Counted from the stretch's first letter, positions 41,193 through 54,325 are shown. The stretch: 64,000 nucleotides of DNA from Thereva unica (GCA_949987705.1 OX465284.1:112327163-112391162); one strand, 5' to 3'. The notes: a model not told the origin generated them from the sequence alone. Made by a program: numbers and translations.

Positions 41193-44100
41193 TTATATAG
41201 AAAACAGAATCACTCTAATTGCCATATACATAGTGGATCCTAATGCTACGAAGTATGCCAGAGCTCGTGCAGGCTGCGGAACGACCACTACGGCATAAAC
41301 AATAGTGTGAATAATTCTCGATATGGCAACGGCTCTGATCAAGTTAATTGCTAGGAAACTATCAGGATTTGTGCACATGTATAAGAATCCAATAATGAAG
41401 AACGGGAGGATGTTTTCTATGTCATTTCGATGTGCTCTGAAAATGAAAAAAAAAAAATGTATATTAAAATTATGAAAGTTTCTAGTGAAACTAATTTATA
41501 TACCTCCTGACACGTTCGACATCTGGATCGTCAAATTTAACCTTTAGTTTCTTTGATGGTAAATCCTCAGGATTGGCGAAAGTCTAAAAGTTGGTAAGAA
41601 AGGAAATGTAATTAATTTATTAATAAACTAAAAATACTTTTCAGGGATATAGAAAATACATTCGATATGAGGAGAGGCTTGATTTAGTGTGAAATGGCGA
41701 TGTTATTTGTTCTACATATTTACCTTTTCATTGGGGGTTATAATGTTATTATCAAGGTTAGTATTTTTACGAAATATTCAAAATAAAATTGCTATCTAAA
41801 ATTGCCTAGGAATTAAGGTACTTTGCCCTTTAAACATAGTACATAATTTGTTTAGTGGAAGACGGTTTTATTTCAATTGGCCTAAATCTAATGTTTTTTC
41901 CCAAATAATCTAGGCAGTCCCTTCAATTTCCTTCAGCTTTTTTTCATGGTCCAACTTTATATGGAACTTTGTTTAGAGGAATGAGAGCTTTTTTTATGTG
42001 TATGTGAAGCATTCGCAGGCGGACCAGCATACCCCAGCATTTGTAAGGAACAGCGTTCGTAGCAATATGAAACAAAGAGCTTTCATAGTCTACAGCAAAA
42101 ACTTTGAAAATATGATTGCTGTAAAGTAAAGGAAAGTAAATTGCTGTGGTCTTCTTGGCAGCAAAGCAAAGTTAACAGCAAAAGTATTAAAATTGCTGCA
42201 GCAATTCAAACCCTGCTCTTGGATGTTGTATGAGTTTATTTTTGTAACAGCCGGCTGACGATTTGTTCTGGGCCCCAGGATAGAGGTGTCCCCGAGAATA
42301 GAGTGAAACTCAAAAAGTGAAAACCCCACATCCATGCGTACTAATCGTCTAGGGGCCCCATAACTAGATTGAAACCCAAAAAGCCAAAGCCGCCATCCAA
42401 AATCTGAAATACAGGCATGCTAAAATATATGTTATGTATTGGAATGGATTCATCTACTCATCACATTTATATATACTAAACACTATTTTTCTTTCTTCCA
42501 TTTCCGCAAAGACGTCGATGACATCATCATGGTCTATATTTTCTGCCAGTTCTGGTTCTATTGATAAATAATATCATGCAATGATTTAAACGTGACTCAT
42601 ACATGATCTTAGATAATTTTTTATCATTTTTAATTTTTATTCACTTTTTGCAATTGCCTTTTCGCCTTTCTAAAGCAGTTTTGCCGAGTAGTCCCCCAAC
42701 TAAGTACCAACACGTCCAATATGCTGCTTGACCCCCGCTTCGATTTTTCCCGCTGGAATTGATTCTGCCAAAAGAAAGATGAATGCTAAGCCCAGAACTA
42801 AGCACAAGAACCTGGTTTCGCCTCTTAAAACAAGTAATCCCGCTAACCAGCCAAAACGAAGGCTGTGTGGCTGGCAGTACCAAACTAGCAGGTGAACAAG
42901 GTGAAGGCCAGATCTAAGCGGAACTTTGGCACTCTACTATTTACTGGTTAAGCTGACGGGTTGTCTTATTAAGGCTAACTCTGAGGACATATGAGTTCCA
43001 GCAATTTGGTGAACTGAACTTTAAAATAACCGTATGCAGTTCGCATACAGTTTCCACATATTCAACTGTTAAACGTAAGAGTTCGCTCAAAAGGGAGTAA
43101 TAAACTGAAATAATGGAATGCCATTCCACTGAGCTTTTGCATTTCTAACTTCAGGCAAAAAAAGTAACAACCATTGCAAGTACGAACTGAACATGAACTG
43201 GACTTTAGCGGGTGAAGCTATGTGGGTTGAACTGAACATTATTGAACTGAGGTAGGTGAAGCCGGGACTTTAGTCGGCACTCCAAGGGTATACGTGGCTC
43301 TAGTAACGCGTCTTGGGGTACTTAATTGGTTAATCGGGGTACCAAAGTTCCACTATTGTTGTCTTTTCCTAGCGGACGACAAACCTCCTTGTTCTGCCTG
43401 GTAGTCTGGCACTGCCGGCGTCAAAGTTCTTGTGAAATCAACCATTTTCAGGAGGCGTAAGACTCCGGCGAGGATATCTGCCGCTAATCCCGACGGTTGC
43501 CTCCGAACTCCAACATCAAACCCAAAAAACCACTAAGCATACGATATGAATGTTTCGCACTAAAGGCAAGTCTAAACCAACAGTTTGTAGTGGTAAAAGC
43601 AATAAGTTGGGTAGTTCAATTGGAGATTTTTTCAGAACTAAAGTAATGTCCCTCATCCACTTCTCTAGTATCCACTACTGTTTCAATAACCATTAAGAAT
43701 CGATCCTATCAGTAAGTAAGCAGTACTAAGAAAACATAACGCCTACAATAAGCTATGTTTTAAGTCCAATTTCAACAATAATTATTTTCTCTCGAATTTC
43801 ATGCCAAGTAAATGAATGGTCATTTTAAAAACTTGTTTTTAATATTTTATGTTATTTTTTATAAATTTTAAAAATTCTGCAATTTCATTCTTACATATCG
43901 CTTCAATGTTTATCTACATATGTATGTATTTTATCAGCCGTGTTGTTATTTTTAAAATAAACGATAACACTGAATACCGATTAATCGTAACACTACCAAT
44001 GTCTTCAAGACCCAGCATACAAATGAGAAACTTTCCATTTTTTTTATCATATCAAATATCCAGTTTAGAAAACCACAATTTATAAATTATGGACACAATT

Positions 44101-44567
44101 TCGTGGATTTAAATTTATTATTCAAATTAAAAAATTTCTGCTTTCGTTGCTAGAAAAGTAAAAGCTGACTTGACCCCAAAAGCTTCCTCCGATGTTAGTT
44201 CCCGCTCTTTAAAGATTATGGTTTTTGTCGTAATCAGCAATTAGGCCGGTCATCGAATGTTCGACCTAAGCTTTATAGCGTTCTTATGAAACAGTCAAGT
44301 CACTGTTCTCGCAAATCACCTTTAGCTATACTAAAATCTACTGCTACTGCAACTAACTTCATGTAATCGCAATTAATTTCTAATTATGTATAATTTGTGC
44401 ATAACAAATAAACAAGATGACGTGTCTCTTACCTTAGTTTTGAAGCGTTGTATTGCTGTTAAAATTGACATTGACAGCATTTTAATAGCCAGCACTGTTG
44501 ACCAAAATACATAGGCCTTGAACACAGGATTGTCGAAAGACAATAATTCTGCAATGGACTTTGACAT
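41193..44567 (-). CDS. Mgstl: Microsomal glutathione S-transferase 1-like
   Basis: Membrane-bound MAPEG-family enzyme of the ER and outer mitochondrial membrane that conjugates glutathione to electrophiles and reduces lipid peroxides. Exons: 44433..44567, 41504..41583, 41193..41436; 152 residues, the size of insect Mgstl. First exon: MSKSIAELLSFDNPVFKAYV then ILTAIQRFKTK with the first membrane helix. Second exon: TFANPEDLPSKK, DDPDVERVRR, the cytosolic loop. Third exon: AHRNDIENILPFFIIGFLYM, then RIIHTIVYAVVVVPQPAR, the MAPEG signature (ERVxRAHxNDxENxxPF; RxxHTxxY). Ends in IRVILFSI. Intron 1 is 2.8 kb and holds repeats, including inverted copies of repeat R. Confidence 0.96.
42913..43460. 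repeat. Inverted pair of dispersed repeat R in MGST intron 1
   Basis: One copy on the minus strand (42913-43000) and one on the plus strand (43270-43460) face each other around about 270 bp. Blocks such as tctagcggacg-like, cctccttgttctgcctggta and ctggcactgccggcgtc match the copy at 38808-38950. No coding content was recognised. Confidence 0.45.
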
Positions 44568-44569
44568 TT

Positions 44570-45320
44570 TGACTTGAGATCTCAGATAAACACTTGAATG
44601 AAAGAAATAATACAGCACAACCACACTATAGAATATCGACTATCTTCCGAAACCGCCTTTGTGAAACTGAATACTATCGAAGCCGCAAAGTGAAATTTAT
44701 TTCTAAAACCTCGTGATTATGAAGATATGAGACAGTAGGGCATCATCTCATAGCACAGAAGACCATTGTATGTATAAGGTGTGGAGTATACATTCGGTCT
44801 CTCTCGTGAATACGCAAGTTTTGGTAAAACACTGTCAAAACTGCATAAAAATTGAGTATGTTTTTACGCCTCTTTTTTTGGAATGTGGGTATTGTTTTGA
44901 ACGTCGTCATGTTAACCTCTCCAAATCAATTGATACACGAGCATGTATATGTGTTATCTTTATGGAAAAAGCTTTGTGGCTTTTGGAAAAATATTTACTG
45001 TTAAGCTTTTTATGTTGCGGAAGATCTCAGCAACATGAACTTTCTCTATGCATATGAACTTAATTATTTGTTACTAGAATTTTTAACTTAAAGTCGTTTT
45101 CTGGAAATAAATCTCTGTTTTTGCAACAACCGAAATTGAAACAACTACAATTCAATTATACATGTTTAAAAGATAAACTGCAGTTAGTGTCAACTGTACT
45201 TTTTTGCCTTCGGAAATGGGTTAATGTTTTTCTTTGTACCTTAACAGAAAGACTCTTTTACATCCCATCGCCATCTAGATCGATTTCGACAAATGTGCCC
45301 GATTCTGATTACCATTTAAA
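44570..45320. other. Upstream region of MGST
   Basis: The MGST promoter must lie just above 44567. An open frame at 44770-45057 has no recognisable domain. Otherwise nothing identifiable. Confidence 0.3.
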
Positions 45321-45326
45321 CTATTA

Positions 45327-45755
45327 CCCCGTTTATGACTAGGTTCAACCCAGGTTCAACCTAGGTTCAAGCCAGTCATAAACGGATGTCGAGTTGAAAC
45401 TGGGTCCGCTCAACCCAACTCAGCTTTCCTATCTGGATCGAGTTGATATTTCCCCTCATATTCGCGGTTTGGGTTGGGTTGAAGTGACATTTGTTTTGTT
45501 TGTTTACCGTCCGTGAAGTCCGCTTTCGGCGTTCGTTTTGTGTTCGGTGTCTTTTAGGGCACAGGAATAAAAAATTATTTCGTTCTGAATATTTTCATAT
45601 CTATAAATGAGAATTTCACACAAAAATTTGAGGTTATGTTTTAATATCAGTTCAACTTTATTTCAACCTAAAGTGAACTCAACTCGACATTATATACGGT
45701 GGTCGAAATTTCAACTCAACCTCGGCTCAACTTTTCAACCTAGTCATAAACGGGA
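45327..45755. mobile_element. 429-bp inverted-repeat element (MITE) with TA flanks
   Basis: Begins ccccgtttatgactaggttc and ends aacctagtcataaacggga, giving inverted termini of about 19 bp. TA stands on both sides (45325-45326 and 45756-45757). Inside, motifs of the type caacctaggttcaa recur near both ends. No transposase frame. Confidence 0.7.
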
Positions 45756-45764
45756 TAAATGAGT

Positions 45765-46650
45765 CGATTCACACCGAAAAAAACGCGTTAAAGTTGTAGC
45801 GTTTTACATTGAAAACAATCGTGAAGACTGTGTGTACCTACTTATCGAAAAAAATATGGGAGAAATTCGGCGCCTTCAGACAACACAATTCGTTGTTTGG
45901 TGAGGAATTTCTTTGAGTACGGGTCTGAAGAAACTCGCCATCGTCCCATTGGACCGCGCCTGTGCCTCTTGAGTGAAGTTGTTAAAGCGGTGATAGAGAG
46001 TGTTGCCGATAATCCAAATGTGTCGTATCACCGTTAAACGTGAGTGGAACGACTTTAAGGAGGATTATGAAGCAAGATCTTCATCTCTTCCCATACAAAG
46101 TGCAACTTGTTCAATGATTCTTGCCAACGAACAAGCCGCATTGCTTCGGAGTCAATAAACAAAACTGTCGAATTTGGGGAACAGACGTTCATGACATGAA
46201 ACACCACTGCATGCTGTGAAAGTTACTATTTGGGCCGAAATGTGCTCAAAAACTATCATCGGACCATTTTTCTTTAAATTTCGAGAAACAGTCGACGGTG
46301 AACACTATCGTTGTATGTTGGTGCACTTTGTGGGTCCGAAAACGGGTGAAAATGTCTGACGAACCTTTTTGCAACGGCCAGACCGAAGCCACAACGATGT
46401 AGTTCTGGCAAAAGTCAAGTTTATGCGAGCAAGACCATTGACGAAATCAAAACTAACATACCAGCCGAAGTCGCTGCTATAACGTCCGAAAACAGCTGCT
46501 GTTTGCTTACGAATGGAGGTCATTTATTCGACATAAATGGTAGAGAATATCCTAAATAAATCTTGTTCATTTGTCAAAATCGGCTGAAAAATGTTGGAGT
46601 TGTTCAATGCTGAAATACCGAAGGTCTAGATGGCGCACTCCACCTAACAT
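45765..46650 (+). pseudogene. Tc1/mariner-superfamily transposase relic, copy 1
   Basis: Broken plus-strand frame: VALYIENNR-like start, GEIRRLQTTQFVVW, VIESVADNPNVSY, then VNKQNCRIWGTDVHDMKHH, KTIIGPFFFKFRETVDGEHY and a final NGGHLFDI block. These are the ordered motifs of IS630-type transposases. Several frameshifts. A second relic of the same family is at 58625-60090. Confidence 0.65.
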
Positions 46651-46870
46651 GAAAATTTCCATATTTTATTGGGAGACGCCAAGGTTGTGTGGTCGAGCGT
46701 TATCGTGATGGAACACAACACTTGTTTTATTATTCAGTTCAGACCGTTTTCGTTCAATTGCATGGCGTAGTCTCTCTATTTGTCCACAAAATGAATCGTC
46801 TTATCAGCTGGAAGTATTTCATAATGGAAATTCCCTTCTAGTACAGATGCAGTAGATGTAAATTTGGTAG
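46590..46870 (-). pseudogene. Mariner (DD34D) transposase fragment
   Basis: Minus strand reads IERLRHAIERKRSELNNKTS followed by VVFHHDNARPH, the second catalytic block of mariner transposases. Only the middle of the protein remains. It overlaps or abuts the end of the plus-strand relic at 45765-46650. Confidence 0.7.
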
Positions 46871-46994
46871 TTTTCGCGTCCAACTCATACATACACATAC
46901 ATCAACCTTCTTTTTGTATCCAGGTTTGTGTAAATGGTTCAAACTACTATTGTGGACAATACCTAGCAAAGATAATTTCTTCATGAAATGGAGT

Positions 46995-47183
46995 AAAGCC
47001 CGCGCCATAAAAGAAGGGAAATGAGCACGCATGTAGAATTGTGATTGAGAATATAAATGAGCCGGTTATTTGCGTTTTTAAACAAACGGAGTGACGAGTG
47101 ACGTTGTAATCTTGAGCGGACTTGAGGCTTTCAATGCGCATGGAAACAACGATTTCGAGATTCCTTTTTTATGGCGCGGGCTC
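46995..47183. repeat. Short inverted-repeat element
   Basis: agcccgcgccataaaagaag at 46997 is mirrored by ccttttttatggcgcgggct at 47163-47182. The interior (cactccgtttgtttaaaaac, ctcatttatattctcaatca in complement) resembles the interior of the element at 62693-63102. 47190-48050 beyond it shows no gene. Confidence 0.5.
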
Positions 47184-48057
47184 TAACTGCTGAATTCTTT
47201 CTTGCACGGCTCCAGAAACTTCGGAATTTGTCATAAAAATGGCTTGTAATAATATTGGGGTTGATAAGGAATGCAACCTCGACTAAGCTCCTCAATATAT
47301 TGGCAAAGAAGATTTTAAGCTTAAATTCGTGCGTCTCGTGTAAACAGTGTTTTCTGTTGAATAAGTGCATAGCTGACTTTACAATGCAGTATCACGTGTC
47401 ATAACTCTCGTGTAGCACTACCACTACCGTCAACGCCACAGGTATTCTTTCATTACGAATACCTTTCTTGTCTCTACAAGGTGATATCAATGCATACCCG
47501 CCCTGGTAGATTAAAGAGCATGAAAAAGGATCTCGTTGCGTATATGTTTGCTTTCTCGCCAATAAAAATTGTGATACCACACTTCCTTCTTTTCCTTAGT
47601 TTTCATTCCACTCTCCGAAAAACCGGTTCCACAATAGTTGATAGGATACCCCTGTCCGTGTGTGCGTCTTTTCTCCGAGGCCTTCTGTTTGCCTAATTTT
47701 GTCTGATCTTGCGTTCCTTAAGAAGTGTCTTTTCACTCTCACAGAATTTTTCTTGATTCTTTTTTTAAATATCGCCCGCTATTACAGCGAGGAAACCGGC
47801 TACGATACAATACTACAGCAGGCGAGGCACATACCGGTTTATATACATAGGACCTTAAATATCCTTTTTATGACTTATAAATTATCACAAAATAAAACTG
47901 TATTCTCAATAAAACAAAATTAGCGATTTGTATTAAAAATATCTATTATCAAACCACTGCCAGGTGGCGTTTCTAGTTTCATCTATAATGTATGTTAAGC
48001 ATCGATTGTCGAACCTAAAAATGTTAAAAAATCATATAAATACTTTGTCCAAAATTT

Positions 48058-51000
48058 CTATCCTTTATAAACCAACCATTTCATGCACTGTACTATTGGA
48101 TGCTCCTCCCGAAAGCATTGCGGCCTTAAAATATTAAAGTATGTCACTCCAATCTTCCTGGCCACAAAAGTGTTAGCCTCTTTCAAGCAAAAATAAAAAT
48201 CTCTATCACAATCACAGTGAGATCTTGTAAAGAATCCAGGATTACTGAGTCCGTGTGCAGTGTTTCTGGCGGAAATCGAATCTGGACACTTGTCATGCAC
48301 CCTGCAACAATTGTCGACTGCATGAAATAATCCTATAGCTGCATCGTCGGCGGCTGTGTTTCCAGCACCACACCAAATAGTTCCTAAAAACAACATTCAT
48401 ACATTGAAAATACAAAATTATTATATAATATTTTTATAGGAAACTCACCAGGATAAATTGTGTGTACTCGAGAGCTGAAATCTTTGAAAAGTTTCCCGGC
48501 AAAGGAGAGCTCAATATCAAGTCCTGCTCTGGTCGTTTTACTCCATAAATATCGTTCGGCGATTTGTTGATATTTCTGAGATCTAAACTTTCTGTTTATG
48601 TAATTCCATATGTACGAAGATAGTTCTGGAATAAGGAAGATGTTTTTAAATGTTTTCTAAGAAGAATCCGATTCTTACCTTTAACTACGTAAACTGTTTC
48701 AGCTAAAGTTTTCTCTTCGGGTATTTCTGGGAAGACGACAGTGTTTTCCTCTGAATCGTCATTCTAAATAACAAAAATGTTTTGCACATAAATTTTCGTG
48801 TTAATTTCGTGGTTGCTTAAAAAATATTTATTGCATTCCCAAAATTTGGCCAGATGACAATAATATATTAAAAAAATGTAACTCACTACTAGAGTTTAGT
48901 ACGGAATAAAGATAGAGGATAGGATTAGCTAAAACGAGTCTGAAGGTCCTGGAGAAGAAACGATGTAACCTAGTGTTGGCTAGGGCACGATTATAATATG
49001 ATTTTGTGAATTTGTCTCTTTTTTCTTTTGAGCCAGTACAATGTACGATGCACTAAATTATCAACTTCAACTACCTTTTTCTCCAAAAAATACGTAGGAC
49101 CTCTATTTACACTTATACGCAGACAATATAGTTCTCTATGCTTCCGGTGAGACCTACACGGTAGAAACTACTTTACGAACAGCACTTAACAATAATAATA
49201 ATAATTGGCAAAGTGGACTACGGACTGATGTTATATGGTCATGGAACAAAGAACGCACTCGAAAGGACCCAAACCCCAAATTAACACTGCTGCACGCATT
49301 GCTCTTGGAGCATTACCTACGACGACGGTATACCAAGTATTACGAAACGAACAGAAGAACGAACGGCTACCGTAGTCCTTAAAAACATGCACCATTTCCA
49401 AGCTCCACTGCACCAATCAATAACGAACCATAAGCCCTCGTGCTGGGGTTGAAGAAACTTCCAACAGACCTACTTTACATCCCTAACCAAATACAGAACT
49501 AGACAAGTCTAACACCCCCTTGGTTATTTAAGCAATGTCAAATAACACATAAATGACAAAATACAACAATTATTACAGTACTACATTTATAAGACAGCCG
49601 TTCAACCGAAGATGTACCACAAAAAACAACTTAATTGGAACAGATCCTTCCTAGCCTCGCACATCAGAGAAATTACAACACCCCAGGGTCATAATCTCCC
49701 CTGGCCGTTAGGAGTCCTATATAGAAGACTCAGACATTTCCTCGCCGTTACACCTCTTGGGAGCATAGAGCTTGCACAAAGCTTCTCGATAGGAATCTAT
49801 TTTGAGCTATCCTCTTGGTTTCAATCCAGGTTTTGTCAAAATTTTCGTTTTTTTCAGTACTGTTCTTCTTCATGTGTTTTTTGGTCTACCGACACCTTGA
49901 TTTCCCTGCGGATACCATTCAAGTGCTCTTTTTTTGTTAACGCATTGAAGGATGGGTCCAATCCACGTCCATTTTCCCTTCTTTTTAATTCTCATTGATT
50001 TTGATTTATGAACATTTATTCTAAGATCTGCTTCCAATGCACATATTCCTAAGCTGTCTATTTTCCTTTGCATGCCTTATGTTGATTGAGTCATAAATGC
50101 TATATCATCTGCGCATTCGAGATCTTCTAGCCGTTCTACCAATCCCCATCGAATTCCTCTTCATTCTCTCCTGGCTTTATTCATTATTTCCTCAAGTTAT
50201 GAAGAGTAATGGTGAAAGGAGGCAGCCTTGTTTCACCCCAGTGGTTTTGTTATTGGCTCACTCAATTATATATTAGAAAGGATTCTTAGTTTTGCTTTGT
50301 CTTATATCATTTGGATTAATTTTGTTGCTACTGCCTTCTGTTTCAAAGCTTTCCAAATAGCTTCCCTGCAGATTATGTCGAATGCTCGCTCGCTCAGTAA
50401 ACATAGCCACAATATGGATATAGATACATAAAATGGTGGGTGAATTTTAAATTGTGTCTGGTATTAACATTACAGAACATGCGTACCATCTCTTTGCATC
50501 TAACATTTAAACTACAAAATTGAGGCTATTAACAACCAATATTAAAATTTGAACAGGGATACTGAAATCCTTAAACGAATATGTACTCGGCAATCTACGA
50601 CACAGGAAAATGCAGTTGGCAGACCAAATCTACTTAAGTAGAAAGTTGTTATGCTTAATAAACTCATTACATGTTTTCTTTGTTTGCTAAATTATCTCTA
50701 TTATGCTCTTTCTAATAAAGCTTCTCATTTAATCCCTGATTACAATGATTACATTTGTTTTTTTCCTCATTAATTTTTAATAGTTAAAAATAAAGAAATG
50801 TTGCAAAATTAACCAAAAAAGATTTCGTAGTTGACTAAGCATGAAAAAAAAAATTATTAATATTGCCCAAAAAATTGATTACATTAAGATTTTTCTGCTC
50901 AGTTTGTTTGGGAACAATTTTCTTTATCAACCAAATACGATACTGCTATTAGTTTTACTTCCACAATACTTTATCTTCTTACAGCGCGTGCTTCTTTGGT

Positions 51001-53475
51001 TTTTATGCTTAGCCGTGCATAATAGATTGCAATGTAACTACAGCTGGTATATTTCAAGTATATCTAAGTTGTTATTAAACCGTGTAGATAGTAGGAAGAA
51101 AAGACAGATAATAGAGTAATCCTGTAGACATTAGATTTTTTGTTTTTGAAACTGCTTACTGATATTGTTTGTTAGCGACCATCAAAGTAGCATCCATCAA
51201 TTGTTATAATGCCTTTGCGTGTTCCAATCCTCCATAATTTTTTAGAAAACTAATCGAGGTATGACACTCAGCCCTTTAAGCAATTTTCTTGTATAATCTC
51301 AATTAACTCGATATACCTTCCTCGGAATGGTAATTTTAGCTTTGGAAACAGGAAGAAGACACACGGAGGCATATTAGACGAGTATGATGATTGCTCGATG
51401 ACATTAGTTTAATGTTTCGCCAAAAACTCTTGCGCAATGATAAATTGTCGTGGTGTTCTTGCGCACACTTCATGACAACATTAAGGAATAAATCACCGTT
51501 TATCCCGTTAGTAGGAACTCGCAATACACTATTATTTCGGTTTGTTTTCGAAGTGCCATTCCGAAGATTGTTGGGTTGTTTTCATGCTGGGCTATACCCC
51601 GTCAGTCTGTCAACATTACTACAGACGTTGTGATTTTCTTTCGATTTCGATATGTCGGAAGACGATTATTAGTCTTAATATTTGTGTATAGGAGCTGTGT
51701 AAGGAACTATTTAGTACTTATAGCTGGCTCTGACATATTCGACCTTGAACTTCTTCTTCTTCGATGGCTCTACAGCCCCATTAGAGCCTTGGCCTCCATC
51801 AGCTTCTTCCTCCAGACGTTTCTCTGCTCCGCAGCTTGCCTCCAATTTCTTATATGGAGCAGTTTTACTGCATCGGCCTTAACATTGTCCTTCCACCTTG
51901 ACCGTGGTTTGCCAACTGGTCTTCTGCTATCTGGTAGTAAGTACAGGGCTATTTTTGGTATCCTTATGTCATCCATTCTTTGCAGCCCTATGTCTTTGGG
52001 TCCCTCTTCTAATTCCGTGAAAATTTCTCTAAGGTATGACAGCGATCTAGCAAGGTAGTTTATATCATCGGCATATCCTGCCAACTGTTTTGATTTGTTA
52101 AGCAGGGTTGCTGTTTACTTTGCGGATTACTCCTTCTAGGCAGAGATATACCGGAGGAGGGTTTGAAGCCTTTCTTGAAGAAGTTTACTTCCTTGTATGC
52201 TTCCCGTGTTTTGTTTTGTGCAAGTCAGGATAAAATTGTTGAGGAATTGTCTTTTCTTCTTCCTGCAGATGTTTTTTGCGGTTCTTCTTGTTTACTCATA
52301 TTTCAATTGTTTGGTCCTCTCTATGTTTGTAGTCTACAGTTTCCTTCGTGACATCCGTCAGTGTCGTCTTCAGTCTTGTCCATTTTTCCTCAATTGTATC
52401 CGCATTATTTATGTTTAGATTTGGATCTATCCTTTCTGCTAGAGTTGCCTGATATCTCTCCAAAATAGTCTGTTCTTGAAGGCGATCAACGTCGAATTTC
52501 TTTAGTTTGTTGTTCCTTTTTTCTTGAGTGGAAAACCGACATCTGAATCTACCTTTAACTAGGAAGTGGTCCGATTCATAATTTGCACCGCTGCAGGATC
52601 CTATTTGAAGGATACTGAAAGCTGCCCTTTTGTCTATGAGAATATGGTCTATTTGATTACAGTATCTTTCACTGGGAGATTGCCATGTGTATTTGTGGAT
52701 GTCCTATCTCAGGAAATATGTTGATCTGACGATCATCTTTTTGCTCATTGCAAAATCGATAGCACGTTGTCCGTTGTCGTTTGATGTTTCGTGGAGACTT
52801 TCTTTTCCAATGGTCGGTCTGTGCCAATTCTCTCTTCCAATTTTGACGTTGAGGTCTCCTATCACCATCTTGATGATATTGGAAGGGGCCGTGTCGTATG
52901 CGTGTTCAAGCTTATAATAGAAACTGTCCTTCGTCGTGTCCGCTTTCTCCTTCGTTTCCGCATGTACGTTTATGATTGAAAGGGTGAAGTATTTTGCTCG
53001 GAGTCGAATTGAGCATAGTCGTTCACTGATTGGCTTGAACTCTATCACATTATCTATAATTGACTTGGGTATTACGAAGCCTACTCCTAAGTGGCTGATC
53101 TCTTCTAACGCTTCTTTTCTTAGGAACCAAAGGAGAAATTTTGAACTCGGTCTTAATTGTTTAGACTCCTCCTCGGATAAAGTCTCGAGATATTTTCCAA
53201 TATTACATTTGTTCAAACTATTTTAGAATTTAACAATGTTAATAATTTATTTCTTTTACCTCATCTTCTTGTACTATTTCCATTATATTCAATCGCCTTG
53301 AACTGTCCGGATACTTCTTCCACGGCCCAGAATTTGTATTTTTCCTTAAATTTTCTCTTGAATCCTGTTTTGATTTTGTCACTATACAATCCACCCACTT
53401 ATTATGTAACAACAGCACTATAAACAAGTTTAAAAATACTAAACATAAGCAATTCCTTCCATGGATAGACACCAT
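48058..53475 (-). CDS. Secreted group III phospholipase A2
   Basis: Calcium-dependent enzyme that cleaves the sn-2 ester of phospholipids; group III includes bee-venom PLA2 and endogenous fly enzymes. Exons: 53260..53475, 48679..48763, 48449..48625, 48058..48383; 267 residues. Exon 1 starts MVSIHGRNCLCLVFLNLFIV and continues hydrophobic for about 30 residues, a signal peptide or N-terminal anchor. The mature domain has the calcium loop GTIWCGAGN and the active site DNCCRVHDKC with the catalytic His-Asp pair, then SHCDCDRDFYFCLKEAN and YFNILRPQCF, all typical group III spacing. Poly-acidic and basic stretches lie in exons 1-3 (propeptide-like). Joining exon 1 to exon 2 across a 4.5-kb intron full of RTE-like debris rests on phase and on the expected signal peptide, so exon 1 is less certain than the rest. 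Confidence 0.9.
49080..49760 (+). mobile_element. Jockey/CR1-like RT C-terminal fragment
   Basis: Plus strand in the PLA2 intron. Reads YADNIVLYASGETYTVETTL (the YADD box altered to YADN), then a degenerate C-terminal region to about 49760. Confidence 0.55.
49870..50260 (-). mobile_element. RTE-like RT fragment with motif B and altered YADD
   Basis: Minus strand reads GVKQGCLLSP at about 50225-50245, then RGIRWGLVERLEDLECADDI and INVHKSKSM. This is the RT palm around QGxxLSP and (F/Y)ADD, here CADD, with frame breaks. 50260-51750 to its right is AT-rich and without a supported feature. Confidence 0.6.
51760..53220 (-). mobile_element. Internally deleted RTE-like retrotransposon
   Basis: Minus strand in the PLA2 intron. 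The 5' part (53216-52704) is a long open endonuclease frame: HLGVGFVIPKSIIDNVIEF, INVHAETKEKADTTKDSFYY, MVIGDLNVKIGRENWHRPTI and NDNGQRAIDFAM. The 3' part (52084-51770) reads MAGYADDINYLARSLSYL and then RRPVGKPRSRWKDNVKADAV with RNWRQAAEQRNVWRKKL, joining a YADD box to the C-terminus with most of the RT absent. Confidence 0.75.
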
Positions 53476-53479
53476 TATT

Positions 53480-54320
53480 TCCGTTGATTAAAACAATAAA
53501 CATGATTTTTACAAGAAATTCTCTCCCGAAATTAATAAAAATAAATCTAAAACGATTTTCACAAAAGTTGTCGCCAAAAACACAAAAAGTAAATTATTAC
53601 ATATTTGAAAAAAATGGAATTTGCATAAACAAATTTAATCGCATTTATATTTTTTGATTTTTTTGCTTTTGTATCAATGAACTTCAAATCTCACCGTCAA
53701 CACGCGACTAAGAAACTCAACGAACGAGCTGGATCTGCCGAAAGAAACTGAGAGTGAAAGACGACACGCCGCTAAATAATAATAAGGAAGGTTTCTGCCG
53801 TTTCTGCAAACACTCTCCGCGGTCCATCAATAGACCATAAACGCGAATGTCAGTAACCCATTGTTGGTTTGGGTAAAAGTACTACCCCAGTCCCCCATGC
53901 TAGCCCAGCTCATCCAGAATAGTTGAGCAAGTTTCAGAGACTGTCGATGATGTAACTGAAGAGTTAGATGATCCTATAATAACGGACGTGGGGCTTTATC
54001 TATGGTAATTTGTGCAGAAATCACTAGATGCGGGATAATTGGGGGAAATTTGCGGGCTGTAGGAGGATTATAACGATATGCCTATGCCGGTGGGTATAGT
54101 TGCGTAACGAAGATTTAGATCGGACTGGAAAGAATACTAGGAGGTTACTTTTATACAAAGGTGTGGTCATTTTGCCTACGAACAGAAGTTTATTAACCTT
54201 TACTAACTAAAAATCGTTATAACGATATTTATGTAAATATATTGAAAATTCGTGACAATCTAGGGGTTTTTGGATGTCCGTAAACAGAAGAAATGAAATT
54301 CGAGTTAATCATCATCATCA
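53480..54320. other. Upstream region of PLA2
   Basis: AT-rich sequence, presumably with the PLA2 promoter just above 53475. No exon or repeat could be assigned. Confidence 0.3.
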
Positions 54321-54325
54321 TCGCT

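Noticed and set aside
44770..45057. A Cys-rich 95-codon plus-strand frame upstream of MGST
   Set aside because: No signal peptide, domain or splice context that would support a gene; composition fits AT-rich intergenic DNA.
51576..52058. A 160-codon plus-strand open frame
   Set aside because: It is antisense to the RTE-like C-terminal fragment, whose minus-strand frame has clear motifs.
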